A DNA stretch of 50,633 nt from JAPUDQ01 sp964535835 (GCA_964535835.1 CAZHUZ010000003.1:1-50633); one strand, 5' to 3'. Shown: positions 1 through 9,134, counted from the stretch's first letter. Notes: generated by a model from the letters alone, not told the origin. Numbers and translations: made by a program.

Positions 1-1028
1 TTGTTATAGGTACAGGCGCTACAGGCAACACCACCGGCTATGTGCTGGTACTCGACAACAAAACAAACGCCGGTGACCCAACCTGCACCAACGGTGGTAT
101 GTACTACAACAGCAGTACCGGGCAGTTTAGGTTCTGTGCTGGCGGTACCTGGACTTCTATGGCAACTGGTGTAAACGTGCAAAACTTTACCGCAAACGGC
201 ACCTGGACAAAGCCAGCTGGCGTGTCGGCAGTTATGGTTATCGCCTGTGGTGGCGGTGGTGCTGGTGCCAGCGGCTCTACTACTCGCGGTGGCGGTGGCG
301 GCGGTGGTGGTGCACGGGTAACTAAAACTATGACGGCCGCTGCAGTCAGTAGTACAGTAACCGTTACGGTAGGTGCAGCTGCAACTACCAACGGCTCCAA
401 TGGCAATTTCACGAGCTTTGGTAGCTATGTTTACGCTGGCGGTGGCGGTGGTGCTGACAGCACCACCGTTGTTGGCGGCGGCGGTGGTGCAGAAAGATTG
501 AGTGGGTTCCTCTACTATCCGGGCGCAAATTCGGCAGGAAAGGTAGCAGGCTACGGTTCGATATCTTATGGCGGAAGTGCAACTGGAACAGACGGAGGCT
601 TTGGTGGTGGTGCACCCGAGAGCGGCTCACAAGAAGGCGGTTGGAGTGTGAACGGTGGCTCTGGTGGCGGTCAGGGCAGCATCTCTAACGGCGCCGCTAA
701 CGGTCAGGGTGGCGCAAGCTCAGACGGCGGTACTGGCGGCGGCGGCGGCGGCTACGCCAATGCTGGTAATTTGGGCGGCCCAAACTCTGGCGGTACTGGT
801 GCGAGCGGCGGTGCAAGCGGTGCAAACAATGGTTCTGCAGGTTCTGCAGGCGACTCGACCAAATGTGGAACAGGTGGCGGTGGTGGTGGCGGCGGTGGTG
901 CAACCGGCGGTAATGGCGGTGCAGGCGGCACGGCTGGCGGTGGCGGCGGTGGCGGTGGGCGCGGCATCACAACGCCAGGTACCTTTGGTGCCGGTGGTCG
1001 TGGCGAAATGTGGGTCATCAGCTGGTAG
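1..1028 (+). CDS. Glycine-rich surface protein, 5' end outside window
   Basis: The reading frame is open from base 3, so the true start lies upstream; the GTG at 42 is only an internal codon. The first ~50 residues (VLDNKTNAGDP, then MYYNSSTGQF) closely match a module in the 716-aa protein at 1746, so the two are paralogues in that part. Then comes a GTWTKPAGV motif typical of glycine-rich domains in phage tail fibres and bacterial surface proteins, followed by about 220 residues dominated by Gly, Ala, Ser and Asn, ending in WVISW. Such domains usually form trimeric or polyglycine-helix structures outside the cell (family knowledge). A secreted, surface-exposed role is inferred; the signal peptide would be in the missing part. 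Confidence 0.75.
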   Translation, partial: VIGTGATGNTTGYVLVLDNKTNAGDPTCTNGGMYYNSSTGQFRFCAGGTWTSMATGVNVQNFTANGTWTKPAGVSAVMVIACGGGGAGASGSTTRGGGGGGGGARVTKTMTAAAVSSTVTVTVGAAATTNGSNGNFTSFGSYVYAGGGGGADSTTVVGGGGGAERLSGFLYYPGANSAGKVAGYGSISYGGSATGTDGGFGGGAPESGSQEGGWSVNGGSGGGQGSISNGAANGQGGASSDGGTGGGGGGYANAGNLGGPNSGGTGASGGASGANNGSAGSAGDSTKCGTGGGGGGGGGATGGNGGAGGTAGGGGGGGGRGITTPGTFGAGGRGEMWVISW

Positions 1029-1071
1029 TAGCTCGAGATGATTTGATAGTTGACCATGGTATGCTAGTCGT

Positions 1072-1587
1072 ATGAAACATTCACGCTATTGGGCATTATT
1101 TATTGGAGTGTTGTCGGCAGTTGCCATACTCGTTTTTGTAGTGGCAAATATTACTGGCATGTTGCCAGGTAGCGACCCGCGTTCTCCAGCAAATATTCGG
1201 CAATCTAATGATATTACTCTGTTGGTGCCATCAGATACGGATATTACTCTTTCTAACTGGCGTTCCAATGACGAAGCCGTCACGTATACAGCAAAGGTGT
1301 CCGGACGATCGGTTGTTGTTACTTTACAAAAAGTCCCGCTTCAATACAAAGATGACGCTGCCGCCTATGAGCGGTTTGTTGGTTCGCTTAAGCCATTTGC
1401 CGTCTTTAAGGTACCGCTTGGCAGTGTTGCGCTCATCAATCTAGTAGAAGAAAGCAGTTTTGCCCCAAACGGTCAATCGGCCGTGCTCAACGCAGAGGGC
1501 ACTTTGCTTGTGGCGCGTCCAGAAGGTGGCACTATGAACCAAGATGATTGGACGACTTTGTTTGAGTCTATGAGAGCCGAGCACTAG
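1072..1587 (+). CDS. Hypothetical single-pass membrane protein
   Basis: 171 aa. I do not recognise a family. Residues about 7-29 form one hydrophobic segment after a short basic start, so the protein is probably anchored with an external domain of ~135 residues rich in beta-strand-like stretches (for example ITLLVPSDTDITL). The ATG at 1072 follows a TATGCT -10-like box (1060-1065) by 6 nt, so the mRNA is probably leaderless. It sits alone between two surface-protein genes, which hints at an envelope function, but nothing in the sequence fixes a role. Confidence 0.7.
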   Translation: MKHSRYWALFIGVLSAVAILVFVVANITGMLPGSDPRSPANIRQSNDITLLVPSDTDITLSNWRSNDEAVTYTAKVSGRSVVVTLQKVPLQYKDDAAAYERFVGSLKPFAVFKVPLGSVALINLVEESSFAPNGQSAVLNAEGTLLVARPEGGTMNQDDWTTLFESMRAEH

Positions 1588-1745
1588 ACAGTGTAATCGC
1601 TGGCAACGAAACGGTGTTCTGGTCCTTGCTCGGCCTACAGGGTCGCATAAGAGGTGGACAGTCCTTACCATAAGCAGTAAAATACATACACCATGTGTTG
1701 TGAGTCGGATATAGGGAAACGTGTCAGCAAATACACAAGGAAAAC

Positions 1746-3896
1746 ATGTCTGTTTTCAGAGGTCGGATGTCACGCATAGTGATATTATTTGCAATACTCA
1801 CGGTTAGCCTGAAGCTAGCCTCTTTGTCGTGTAAGCACCCTCGTCGTCTTGTTGCGTCTGTCCTCTCCATATTACTTATCCCATATTTTATATTCCTCCT
1901 CGCTGTGCCGGCGAGTGCCGCCCCCACCACCATGAACTTCCAGGGTCGTCTGGCAGATAGCTCAGGCAACATCATGCCTAATGGGCTCTACAACATGCAG
2001 TTTCGGCTCTTTACGGTTGCCAGTGGTGGCGCCGCCACCTGGACAGAGACTCGTGAGACCACCAACCGAGTACAGGTCACCAATGGTCTCTTTTCGGTCC
2101 AGCTCGGTGCCGTCACGCCACTATCTGCCTCTCTCTTCTCTGGCAATGATGTCTACTTTGAGATAACGCTGCCAACACCTGGTACTGCCACCTGCGGTAC
2201 TGCAAGCTGTGCCTCATGGGAATCTGCTATGACGCCACGTCACAAGATGGCGACAAGTGCGTATGCGTTCCAGGCAGAGAACGCGAATACGCTTGATGGA
2301 CTCGACAGTGGTGCGTTTGCTCAACTCAGTACCAACAACGCCTTTACTGGTACCTCATCCATCACGACAGCCAGCGCTAATGCATTCACCGTCGGAAACG
2401 CCAGCAACCTTTTTCGCGTTGACACCAGCGCCTCACAAGTAGTCATCGGTACCAGCGATACAACAGGCTCTGTGCTTGTACTAGATACAAAGACGGATGC
2501 GGGCGATCCTACTGGCACAAATGGAGCAATGTATTACAGCAGCAACAGCGGTAAATTCCGTTGTTATCAGGCCGGAACATGGGCGGATTGTATTACTTCG
2601 CCTGGCGGAGCGACCCTTCAGTCTGCCTACAATGCGTCAGGAACACCCGCTACGATCACAACAACAGCCGCCAAAGGTCTTAAAATACAAGCAGGCTCCG
2701 CTCCAACAGCTGATTTGTTCTCAGTCGATAATACCGGCCAAGCAGTCGTTACAGATAATGTGAACGGCATTGATGTCAATTATGTCGGGGGTGCCGCTGC
2801 TGTAGAAGGTGCAGGTTTACGTGTAGACTATGTCCCTGGGGCAACATCGGGCGGCACATGGAGCGGGTTGCGTGTCGTATCTGACACGACGGGGCCAGCC
2901 AGTGGCGTGACGGCCTACGGCATCAAGATAGAAGGGCCGACGACACCCGGCGCAGGGAGTGAGGTGGGTCTACGCGTTGCAAGTGGCTTTGATATTGGCA
3001 TGGATATCGCCTCCGGTGGATTGCAGTTATCGGCGATGAATGATCCGGCTACTCCCGCGGCAGGCAATCTACGAGTGTACGCTAAGTCAAATGCTGGACG
3101 TACGATGTTAAAAGTCAAAGCGCCAAGCGGTGTTGATTATACGTTACAGCCCTTTTTTGCGACAAACAAGATCGGTATGATACAGCCTGCAGGTGGATCG
3201 GCCAACTGTACGACGGCTGCGACAAACGCGGTCTTCGGACTTATACCAATATTTCTCAATTATAACGGCACCACCACCAACGCCAATACCTGTCCGCGCA
3301 TTGTCGCGTCAACCAATCTGTTTACTTCTATGAGACGCAATGGCGTGACGACGAGTACTGGCTCTGGAACACTTGCTGGAATGCGTAGCTCTGGTACTCA
3401 GGCGCTGTACTGGCGTGGAAATGCCGCAGGGCTAGGAGGGTTTTATGTTGTCGGGCGTGTTGGTATCGCACAGTATCAGTCAGCTCAGCGTACGTTTTTT
3501 GGGATGAATTCATCGACCGCTGCTCCGACAAACGTCGAACCATCATCAGTAGTAAATATGATAGGCTTTGGCTGTGATGCCGCAGATACAAGTTTTACCT
3601 TTATACACAACGACGGTACTGGCACTGCGGTCAAAGAGACGCTGACGGGGTCATTTCCGTGCAACACGTCGGGTGTAGATATGTACGAATATCGTATCTA
3701 CGCGGCGCCGAATAGTTCTACCATTTATTATTCACTTGCACGGCTCAATACGACTGACTTTTTTGAGGGGAGTGTGACTATGGATATTCCTTCTAGCACA
3801 ACGATGCTAAACAATCAGATATGGATATCAAATAACACCACTGCCCTTGCCGCCTCAATCGATATCGCGTCGTTTTATGTGGAAACGGATAACTAA
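1746..3896 (+). CDS. Large secreted surface protein with tail-fibre-like C-terminus
   Basis: 716 aa. The start is chosen at 1746 because AAGGA lies 5 nt upstream; this leaves a long N-terminal region with two hydrophobic stretches (residues ~9-25 and ~37-57) before an ASA|A signal-peptidase-like site. Residues ~60-190 (TTMNFQGRL, then GLYNMQFRLF) form a domain common in CPR surface proteins. Residues ~235-290 contain the VLDTKTDAGDP module shared with the gene at 1-1028. The last ~230 residues (GGFYVVGRVGI, RTFFGMNSS, IYAAPNSSTIYY, ending YVETDN) resemble carboxy-terminal domains I associate with phage tail or fibre proteins; this is from memory of the family pattern. Likely a cell-surface adhesin. 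Confidence 0.8.
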   Translation: MSVFRGRMSRIVILFAILTVSLKLASLSCKHPRRLVASVLSILLIPYFIFLLAVPASAAPTTMNFQGRLADSSGNIMPNGLYNMQFRLFTVASGGAATWTETRETTNRVQVTNGLFSVQLGAVTPLSASLFSGNDVYFEITLPTPGTATCGTASCASWESAMTPRHKMATSAYAFQAENANTLDGLDSGAFAQLSTNNAFTGTSSITTASANAFTVGNASNLFRVDTSASQVVIGTSDTTGSVLVLDTKTDAGDPTGTNGAMYYSSNSGKFRCYQAGTWADCITSPGGATLQSAYNASGTPATITTTAAKGLKIQAGSAPTADLFSVDNTGQAVVTDNVNGIDVNYVGGAAAVEGAGLRVDYVPGATSGGTWSGLRVVSDTTGPASGVTAYGIKIEGPTTPGAGSEVGLRVASGFDIGMDIASGGLQLSAMNDPATPAAGNLRVYAKSNAGRTMLKVKAPSGVDYTLQPFFATNKIGMIQPAGGSANCTTAATNAVFGLIPIFLNYNGTTTNANTCPRIVASTNLFTSMRRNGVTTSTGSGTLAGMRSSGTQALYWRGNAAGLGGFYVVGRVGIAQYQSAQRTFFGMNSSTAAPTNVEPSSVVNMIGFGCDAADTSFTFIHNDGTGTAVKETLTGSFPCNTSGVDMYEYRIYAAPNSSTIYYSLARLNTTDFFEGSVTMDIPSSTTMLNNQIWISNNTTALAASIDIASFYVETDN

Positions 3897-3899
3897 AGT

Positions 3900-4253
3900 A
3901 TGGCTCAACGATCACCAAAATTTATGGCAATTTCGATAGCAATAGTCATGGTGTGTCTGGTTGTTGGTACGCTACTCATCTGGTTTTTTTGGCAACGACA
4001 GCAGAACCTTGAAAATGTTTCAGTTATTGTCGAGAAGGTGAGTCGGCACTATATACTGCCACAGACTGAAATGCCCGCATTATTAACCGTCGAAGATAGC
4101 TCAAAGATCAGAACTGATTTTTTCAAAGATTCTAGGGAGGGTGACAAAGTGCTGATATACAAAGACAACAAGCTAGTCTTGCTCTACCGTCCTAGTATCG
4201 ACCGTATTGTTCGGGTCGGGCCGGTGAGTATGGCTGATTTGAGTAGTCAATAG
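3900..4253 (+). CDS. Hypothetical membrane-anchored protein
   Basis: 117 aa. One strong N-terminal membrane segment (residues ~9-30) is followed by an extracytoplasmic domain of ~85 residues containing GDKVLIYKDNKLVLLYRPS. This motif recurs in short membrane proteins of many CPR genomes, often beside pilus or envelope genes (recollection, function unknown). The gene starts 3 nt after the stop of the surface protein at 1746-3896, so the two are probably cotranscribed. Confidence 0.75.
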   Translation: MAQRSPKFMAISIAIVMVCLVVGTLLIWFFWQRQQNLENVSVIVEKVSRHYILPQTEMPALLTVEDSSKIRTDFFKDSREGDKVLIYKDNKLVLLYRPSIDRIVRVGPVSMADLSSQ

Positions 4254-4254
4254 G

Positions 4255-4260
4255 TATAAT
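4255..4260 (+). promoter_or_regulatory. -10 box of the gene at 4270
   Basis: TATAAT ending 9 nt before the ATG at 4270; it overlaps the end of the preceding gene. The transcription start would fall at or just before the start codon. Confidence 0.6.
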
Positions 4261-4269
4261 GTAATTACG

Positions 4270-4779
4270 ATGAAGATCACTGTTTCCGAAGATGCCAATG
4301 AGCCGACAGAGAAAAAACCGCCATCCCAGACGAAAAAATCTGCCGCGACAACGATCACTACACGCCATGATCGCCGTAAACATGTCGCATTAGTACGTCG
4401 GTATGCACGCTTAGCCATGATAGCGCTAGTTGCTGGAGCAGTATTGGTGATACTTTTTATGGCACTGCGCCCGCGCACTATGCAATCGATCAATCATAGC
4501 GGGTACCAAGTTGTCTATCTCATGAACGGTAGAGCCTATTTCGGTAAACTACAAAATACGAGCGGGGATTATCTCGTGATACGTTCGCCGTATGCCGAGC
4601 AAACTATTAGTGCACCGTCTGATGCTGCAAACACCACACCTCAAACCAAGCTGCTCAAGGTGAGTGATCAAATCTATGGCCCAGATGACAGTATCGCACT
4701 CCGCGCAGACCAAGTAGCGTTTTGGCAAAATCTACGTGACAATAGCAAGGTCGTACAGGCGCTCAAAGCTGATCAATAG
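4270..4779 (+). CDS. Hypothetical membrane protein, CPR-type
   Basis: 169 aa. A charged cytoplasmic N-terminus (~55 residues, Lys/Arg/Thr-rich) precedes one membrane segment (residues ~56-75). The external part has the pattern YQVVYLMNGRAYFGKL, then GDYLVIRSPY, then GPDDSIALRADQVAFW. I have seen this arrangement as an uncharacterised CPR family; no function is known to me. Leaderless start as judged by TATAAT at 4255. mutM follows after 14 nt but has its own -10 box. Confidence 0.75.
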   Translation: MKITVSEDANEPTEKKPPSQTKKSAATTITTRHDRRKHVALVRRYARLAMIALVAGAVLVILFMALRPRTMQSINHSGYQVVYLMNGRAYFGKLQNTSGDYLVIRSPYAEQTISAPSDAANTTPQTKLLKVSDQIYGPDDSIALRADQVAFWQNLRDNSKVVQALKADQ

Positions 4780-4781
4780 TT

Positions 4782-4787
4782 TATACT
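4782..4787 (+). promoter_or_regulatory. -10 box of mutM
   Basis: TATACT with 6 nt between it and the mutM ATG at 4794, so the transcript should begin at the start codon. Confidence 0.6.
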
Positions 4788-4793
4788 GGGTTC

Positions 4794-5663
4794 ATGCCAG
4801 AATTGCCAGAGGTCGAAACGGTACGAAGGGGATTATCCCAGCTGATTATCGGCAAGATGATACGAGCGGTGTCATCTGATACGCCCAAGAGTTTCCCCAA
4901 TGCCACCGATGATGTGAAATCATTTGTTATTGGTGCAGCCCTCACGGCGGTGCGGCGTCGAGCCAAAGTCTTGTTGATTGAGCTGAACACAAATTATACG
5001 CTCGTCGTGCATCTCAAGATGACAGGGCAGTTGGTATATGTAGGAAATGAGCGTTTCGGCGCGGGTCATCCGAATGACAGCTTGATCAATCAGCTGCCAG
5101 ATAAAAGTACACGAGTGACTGTCACATTTACCGACGGATCAAATCTGTTCTTTAACGACCAGCGAAAATTTGGCTGGATGCGCCTGGTGCCTACAGTCGC
5201 GGTTCCTGAAATTGATTTCATGAAAAAGGTTGGCCCTGAGCCACTTGAAGATGAGTTTACGACTAAAGAATTTACCCCACGTGTTCGCAGGCGAGCCAAT
5301 ACAACCATCAAAGCGACAATTTTAGATCAGACAGTGCTCGCGGGCGTCGGTAATATCTATGCCGACGAAAGTCTCTGGGGTGCCAAAATTCATCCTGGCA
5401 CTCGAGTCAAAGATATCTCAGACGATCGGCTGGCGCAGTTACTGACAGAAATAAAAACGGTGATGCTGCTTTCTATCGAAAAGGGCGGTAGCAGCGATAG
5501 AAATTACGTGAACGCCGAAGGCAAAAAGGGCAGTTATATCGACTTCGCCCGCGTTTTTCGCCGCGAAGGTCAGCCATGCCCACGCTGCGACACAACTATC
5601 GAAAAAATCCGTGTCGCCGGTCGCGGTACGCACGTATGTCCAAACTGTCAGAAACTAACGTGA
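4794..5663 (+). CDS. mutM: Formamidopyrimidine-DNA glycosylase
   Basis: 289 aa. Removes oxidised purines such as 8-oxoguanine and nicks the resulting abasic site. The N-terminus is MPELPEVETVRRGL: after Met removal Pro2 is the catalytic nucleophile and Glu3 is required. A helix-two-turn-helix lies around residues 165-200 (TILDQTVLAGVGNIYADE). A C-terminal zinc finger of four Cys spans residues ~262-285 (CPRCD, then HVCPNCQ). Length is slightly above the usual ~270, partly from an insertion near residues 84-105. holA follows 20 nt downstream, each gene with its own -10 box. Confidence 0.97.
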   Translation: MPELPEVETVRRGLSQLIIGKMIRAVSSDTPKSFPNATDDVKSFVIGAALTAVRRRAKVLLIELNTNYTLVVHLKMTGQLVYVGNERFGAGHPNDSLINQLPDKSTRVTVTFTDGSNLFFNDQRKFGWMRLVPTVAVPEIDFMKKVGPEPLEDEFTTKEFTPRVRRRANTTIKATILDQTVLAGVGNIYADESLWGAKIHPGTRVKDISDDRLAQLLTEIKTVMLLSIEKGGSSDRNYVNAEGKKGSYIDFARVFRREGQPCPRCDTTIEKIRVAGRGTHVCPNCQKLT

Positions 5664-5669
5664 GCGCGG

Positions 5670-5675
5670 TACAAT
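5670..5675 (+). promoter_or_regulatory. -10 box of holA
   Basis: TACAAT ending 8 nt before the GTG start at 5684. Confidence 0.5.
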
Positions 5676-5683
5676 AGTAAGTA

Positions 5684-6598
5684 GTGATTCAGTTATTTTA
5701 TGGTGACAATGACTATGCGCGGACGCAGGCAGTGCGTCGTTTTCGTGATGAATACCTCGAAAAAAATGGCGATCAGAGTGTCGATGCGCTGCAGGGCGAT
5801 GCTGTGACGATGATGGAGTTGCCGCAGATTTTACAGGGCGGCTCACTATTTTCGTCGCAAACACTTACGATCATAACGAGTCTCAGTACGAATAAATCAG
5901 TCTGGGAAGGCTTGTCGGATTTTCTAGAGTCAGCGGGTGATATTGATCTACTGCTGGTCGAAACAAAGCCTGATAAACGCACAAGGACATTTAAATGGCT
6001 GCAGAAAAATGCTGAAGTTCGTGAGTTCAAACCGCTTGATGAGCGTGAAGTAGCGAATTGGCTGCGAACTCACGCTCGTACATATGGTATCGAGCTCCAT
6101 CACGACGAGGCGGCATTTTTAGTGCAGTATTCTGGGGTAGAGCAGTGGCGTTTGCATCATGATATTGAGAAACTCGCTCTCGCTGGCAAGCCCGTATCGC
6201 GTCAGCTCATCGAAGAGCTTATCGATCCTAATCCTTCGGCTAGCGTCTTTGATCTACTCGATGCAATCATTGCGGGTAAGCGAGACTATGTACAGGAAAA
6301 GGTAACAATCATCAAACACACCGAAGACCCGTATAAATTTATCGGTCTCCTCGTCAGTCAGCTCTACGCACTATCTGTTTGTAAAGCAGCTGATCATAAA
6401 TCCTCTCAGACTATCGCCAAAGAAGCCGGTATCCATCCTTATGTTGCGCAAAAAACTCTCACAGTGGCACAAAAAGTATCCGATGAAAAACTTCGTCGTA
6501 TGGTGGACGCCGTCATGCAATGCGATGAACTGATCAAGACATCGGGTAATGATCCGTGGTCAATGATTGAGCTGTCGCTAGCAAAGATGAGTACTTAA
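5684..6598 (+). CDS. holA: DNA polymerase III subunit delta
   Basis: 304 aa, GTG start. The delta subunit opens the beta clamp inside the clamp loader. The start MIQLFYGDND, the AAA+-like core without a functional Walker A, and the C-terminal helical collar (SVFDLLDAIIAGKRDYV, then NDPWSMIELSLAKM) follow the HolA pattern. Length fits the short delta proteins of CPR and Firmicutes. The GTG is supported by TACAAT at 5670. It ends directly at a bidirectional hairpin terminator shared with rpsT on the other strand. Confidence 0.9.
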   Translation: MIQLFYGDNDYARTQAVRRFRDEYLEKNGDQSVDALQGDAVTMMELPQILQGGSLFSSQTLTIITSLSTNKSVWEGLSDFLESAGDIDLLLVETKPDKRTRTFKWLQKNAEVREFKPLDEREVANWLRTHARTYGIELHHDEAAFLVQYSGVEQWRLHHDIEKLALAGKPVSRQLIEELIDPNPSASVFDLLDAIIAGKRDYVQEKVTIIKHTEDPYKFIGLLVSQLYALSVCKAADHKSSQTIAKEAGIHPYVAQKTLTVAQKVSDEKLRRMVDAVMQCDELIKTSGNDPWSMIELSLAKMST

Positions 6599-6620
6599 AA
6601 ACACCCCGGAGGGTGTTTTT
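6597..6620. terminator. Bidirectional terminator between holA and rpsT
   Basis: Perfect inverted repeat AAAAACACCC / GGGTGTTTTT with loop CGGA. It gives a T-run on both strands and so serves both convergent genes. Confidence 0.9.
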
Positions 6621-6642
6621 AACAGATAGCGATTTATTCTCG

Positions 6643-7002
6643 TTATTTTTTGGCTGTTGCTTTTTTGGCAACTGATTTCTTTGCTGGAGCTGCCTTTTTA
6701 GCAGGGGCTTTCTTGGTTGCTGCTGGTTTTACAGCTGCTTTTTTCGTAGTCGATAGCTTGACTCCGGCGTCTTTGGCTCGTTTGCTCAGAGCGCTCTTTC
6801 GGCGTGCAGCGGTGTTTTTCTCTAGCACGTTTTTCTTGACGGCTTTATCGAGGGCACTGTGTGCTTTGCTGAGAGTATCGGATGACGGCTTAGCTTCAAA
6901 AGCTTTGAAGGCAGCTTTGACTTCTTTCTTAGTTGTGACATTGCGGTCACGACGAACAAGCGTTTGTTTGGCTCGCTTGATAGCTGATTTGATGATTGGC
7001 AT
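6643..7002 (-). CDS. rpsT: 30S ribosomal protein S20 with Lys/Ala-rich tail
   Basis: 119 aa. The first ~85 residues are ordinary S20 (MPIIKSAIKRAKQ, then HSALDKAVKKNVLEKNTAARRKS), a three-helix protein binding 16S rRNA. The usual length is ~87; here ~35 extra residues consist of KKA, KPAA and AKK repeats like a histone H1 or HU tail. An AAGGAG Shine-Dalgarno lies a few bases before the ATG. It is divergent from the gene at 7157. The tail probably binds nucleic acid or rRNA, but this is inference. Confidence 0.93.
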   Translation of the reverse strand: MPIIKSAIKRAKQTLVRRDRNVTTKKEVKAAFKAFEAKPSSDTLSKAHSALDKAVKKNVLEKNTAARRKSALSKRAKDAGVKLSTTKKAAVKPAATKKAPAKKAAPAKKSVAKKATAKK

Positions 7003-7156
7003 ACGGCTCCTTTTGGGGCATTAAAATAATGAGATAATTCAACGAGACACTATATCGTATCTGTTGACATCTGTAAAGACGTCAGATAATTTTCTTGACG
7101 CTCGAAATCTCTTATGCTACAGTGGTGAAAAGGACTTAAAATAAACAAAGAAAACT

Positions 7157-9106
7157 ATGGATACGTCAAATTCTAAATCACTGATCGTTGACAAAATCAA
7201 GAATTCTACCACCATACTTTTGACGGTATCGCGTGATCCCTCGGTTGACGCCTTGGCGGCTGCTTTAAGCTTCTCCCTCATGCTTAACAAGTTGGATAAG
7301 CGTGCAACAGCGGTATTCTCCGGTGCTATACCACCGGCAATTACGTTTTTGGAGCCGGAGAAAAACTTTGAAGGTACTGTCGATAGTCTGCGGGATTTTA
7401 TCATTGCCCTCAACAAGGAAAAAGCTGATCGGCTGCGCTATAAAGTCGAAGGTGACGTCGTCCGTATCTATATCACACCATACAAAACAGACTTATCAGA
7501 AAAAGACCTCGAATTTAGTTACGGGGACTTTAATGTTGATCTTGTCATCGCTCTAGGTGTTGATAGACAGGACGATCTCGACGGGGCTATTTCTGCGCAT
7601 GGGCGAATTTTGCATGATGCCACTGTAGCGACGATCAATAACCGTGATGTCAAAAGCAGTCTCGGTACGATTGATTGGAGTGACGGCCGAGCTAGTAGTT
7701 TGTGTGAGATGTTGATGAGCCTTAGCGAAGCGCTCGGTAGCAATTTGCTCGATGAACAAATCGCCACCGGTCTGCTGACGGGTATAGTATCATCAACGGA
7801 TCGTTTTAGTAATGCGAAAACTACACCACGCGTTATGACGATGAGTGCTCAATTGATGGCTGCCGGCGCTCACCAGCAGTTAATTGCTGAGCAATTAGAA
7901 AAAAATATTACTACCGACTCTGAGGTAGAGCTGCCTCCAGTTGCGGGCGGAGAAGTAGATAGTAAAGAGCTCAAGATCGATAACAGTGATCATGAATCGA
8001 TCGTTCCTGATAAACCAATACCAAAAGCCAATTCTGTTTCTGGCTTGACGTATAAATTTGTCAACACCAGTGTAGAGCCTACGAATAATAAGTCTGAATT
8101 TTCATCCCTCGATACAGATAATTCCACAGCCACCCAATCTGGTGAATCACCAGTTGATCGTAGCCCTGTTATAAACGAAAATGACCTGCCTGGTCATTCA
8201 AATGACGACAGATTACCTGGGCCAACAGAAAAGATAGCATCACAAGAAGTACCCCAGTTGTCGGATGATAATCCACCAGCCAGCGACCAGGCTCTAGCAC
8301 CATCTGAGACAACTACCACGTCAAGCAACTGGCGAGTTTCGGCTACCAAAAAACCTGCATCAAGTGAGCCAATTGGGGGTGCGCTCAACGCGACGATTAG
8401 TGAGGCCGAAGATCGACGACGGGATGATGACGAACGGGCCAAGAAGAGCTCGATTATCTATGGATCAAAGATTCCTGTCATAAACCCTCTACCAACCGAA
8501 CCGATTCCGGGACAAAGTATTCCGCTTACTGCTACTACGACTGAAGAACCAACGGCTACATCCTTAGATACGGCTATGTCTTATGAAGCAACGCCTCTGG
8601 ATTCTGCTGGACATCCAGTTGATGACCAAACACTCGAGGCCGCTCGTAAGGAGCTGGATAATTTGTTTGTTGACCAGCCAGGTAATTATGGCACAGTAGT
8701 TTCGCAAGAATCGTCTGCTAGCCAACCGGTTGATCCTTCCGTCGGACAGCCTGGTGTTTTACAATCTGATCAGGCTCCGTCTGAACCAACTGACGTTGCA
8801 ACTTCAGATCTGGATAATCTGATAGCGGCGCAGTTACAGCCAGCACAATCCATAAAAACTTTGGATAATTTACCGATGCCACCAGTAGCACCGCCGATAC
8901 CAGACTTTCCTAGCATGCCACCCCTAACACCCCATCCAGCCGTAGCAGCAATTGATCCGGTTGATAAGTATCGTAATACTGTCAATCTCAATATACCCCC
9001 TGAGCAACGAAATAAAGGTTTTGGCAATCCAAATTCACGCTATGTACCTCCAGCAGGAACCACCACTCCGCCTGCTCCTGGTCAATTCCGTATACCTGGG
9101 CAGTAG
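7157..9106 (+). CDS. DHH-phosphoesterase-like protein with lost active site and long disordered tail
   Basis: 649 aa. Residues ~1-250 resemble the NrnA-type DHH/DHHA1 fold: an N-terminal LTVSRDPSVDALAAALS where active enzymes have an HxxxDxDA-type motif, then DLVIALGVD, then TINNRD where the DHH triad is expected, then the SLCEMLMSLSEALG helix. The metal-binding Asp/His residues are largely replaced, so catalysis is doubtful. Residues ~250-649 are low-complexity, rich in Pro, Ser, Thr, Asp and Gln, with no clear domain. A possible promoter is TTGACG (7095) with TACAGT (7118) 17 nt on. Function unknown; perhaps a nucleotide-binding scaffold. Confidence 0.75.
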   Translation: MDTSNSKSLIVDKIKNSTTILLTVSRDPSVDALAAALSFSLMLNKLDKRATAVFSGAIPPAITFLEPEKNFEGTVDSLRDFIIALNKEKADRLRYKVEGDVVRIYITPYKTDLSEKDLEFSYGDFNVDLVIALGVDRQDDLDGAISAHGRILHDATVATINNRDVKSSLGTIDWSDGRASSLCEMLMSLSEALGSNLLDEQIATGLLTGIVSSTDRFSNAKTTPRVMTMSAQLMAAGAHQQLIAEQLEKNITTDSEVELPPVAGGEVDSKELKIDNSDHESIVPDKPIPKANSVSGLTYKFVNTSVEPTNNKSEFSSLDTDNSTATQSGESPVDRSPVINENDLPGHSNDDRLPGPTEKIASQEVPQLSDDNPPASDQALAPSETTTTSSNWRVSATKKPASSEPIGGALNATISEAEDRRRDDDERAKKSSIIYGSKIPVINPLPTEPIPGQSIPLTATTTEEPTATSLDTAMSYEATPLDSAGHPVDDQTLEAARKELDNLFVDQPGNYGTVVSQESSASQPVDPSVGQPGVLQSDQAPSEPTDVATSDLDNLIAAQLQPAQSIKTLDNLPMPPVAPPIPDFPSMPPLTPHPAVAAIDPVDKYRNTVNLNIPPEQRNKGFGNPNSRYVPPAGTTTPPAPGQFRIPGQ

Positions 9107-9134
9107 ATTTAGGGTAATTATGACAAATCAGTAA

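Noticed and set aside
104..1057. Proline-rich open frames on the minus strand over the glycine-rich gene (104-412, 752-1057)
   Set aside because: They are complements of GGT/GGC codons of the plus-strand protein, with no start signals or family match.
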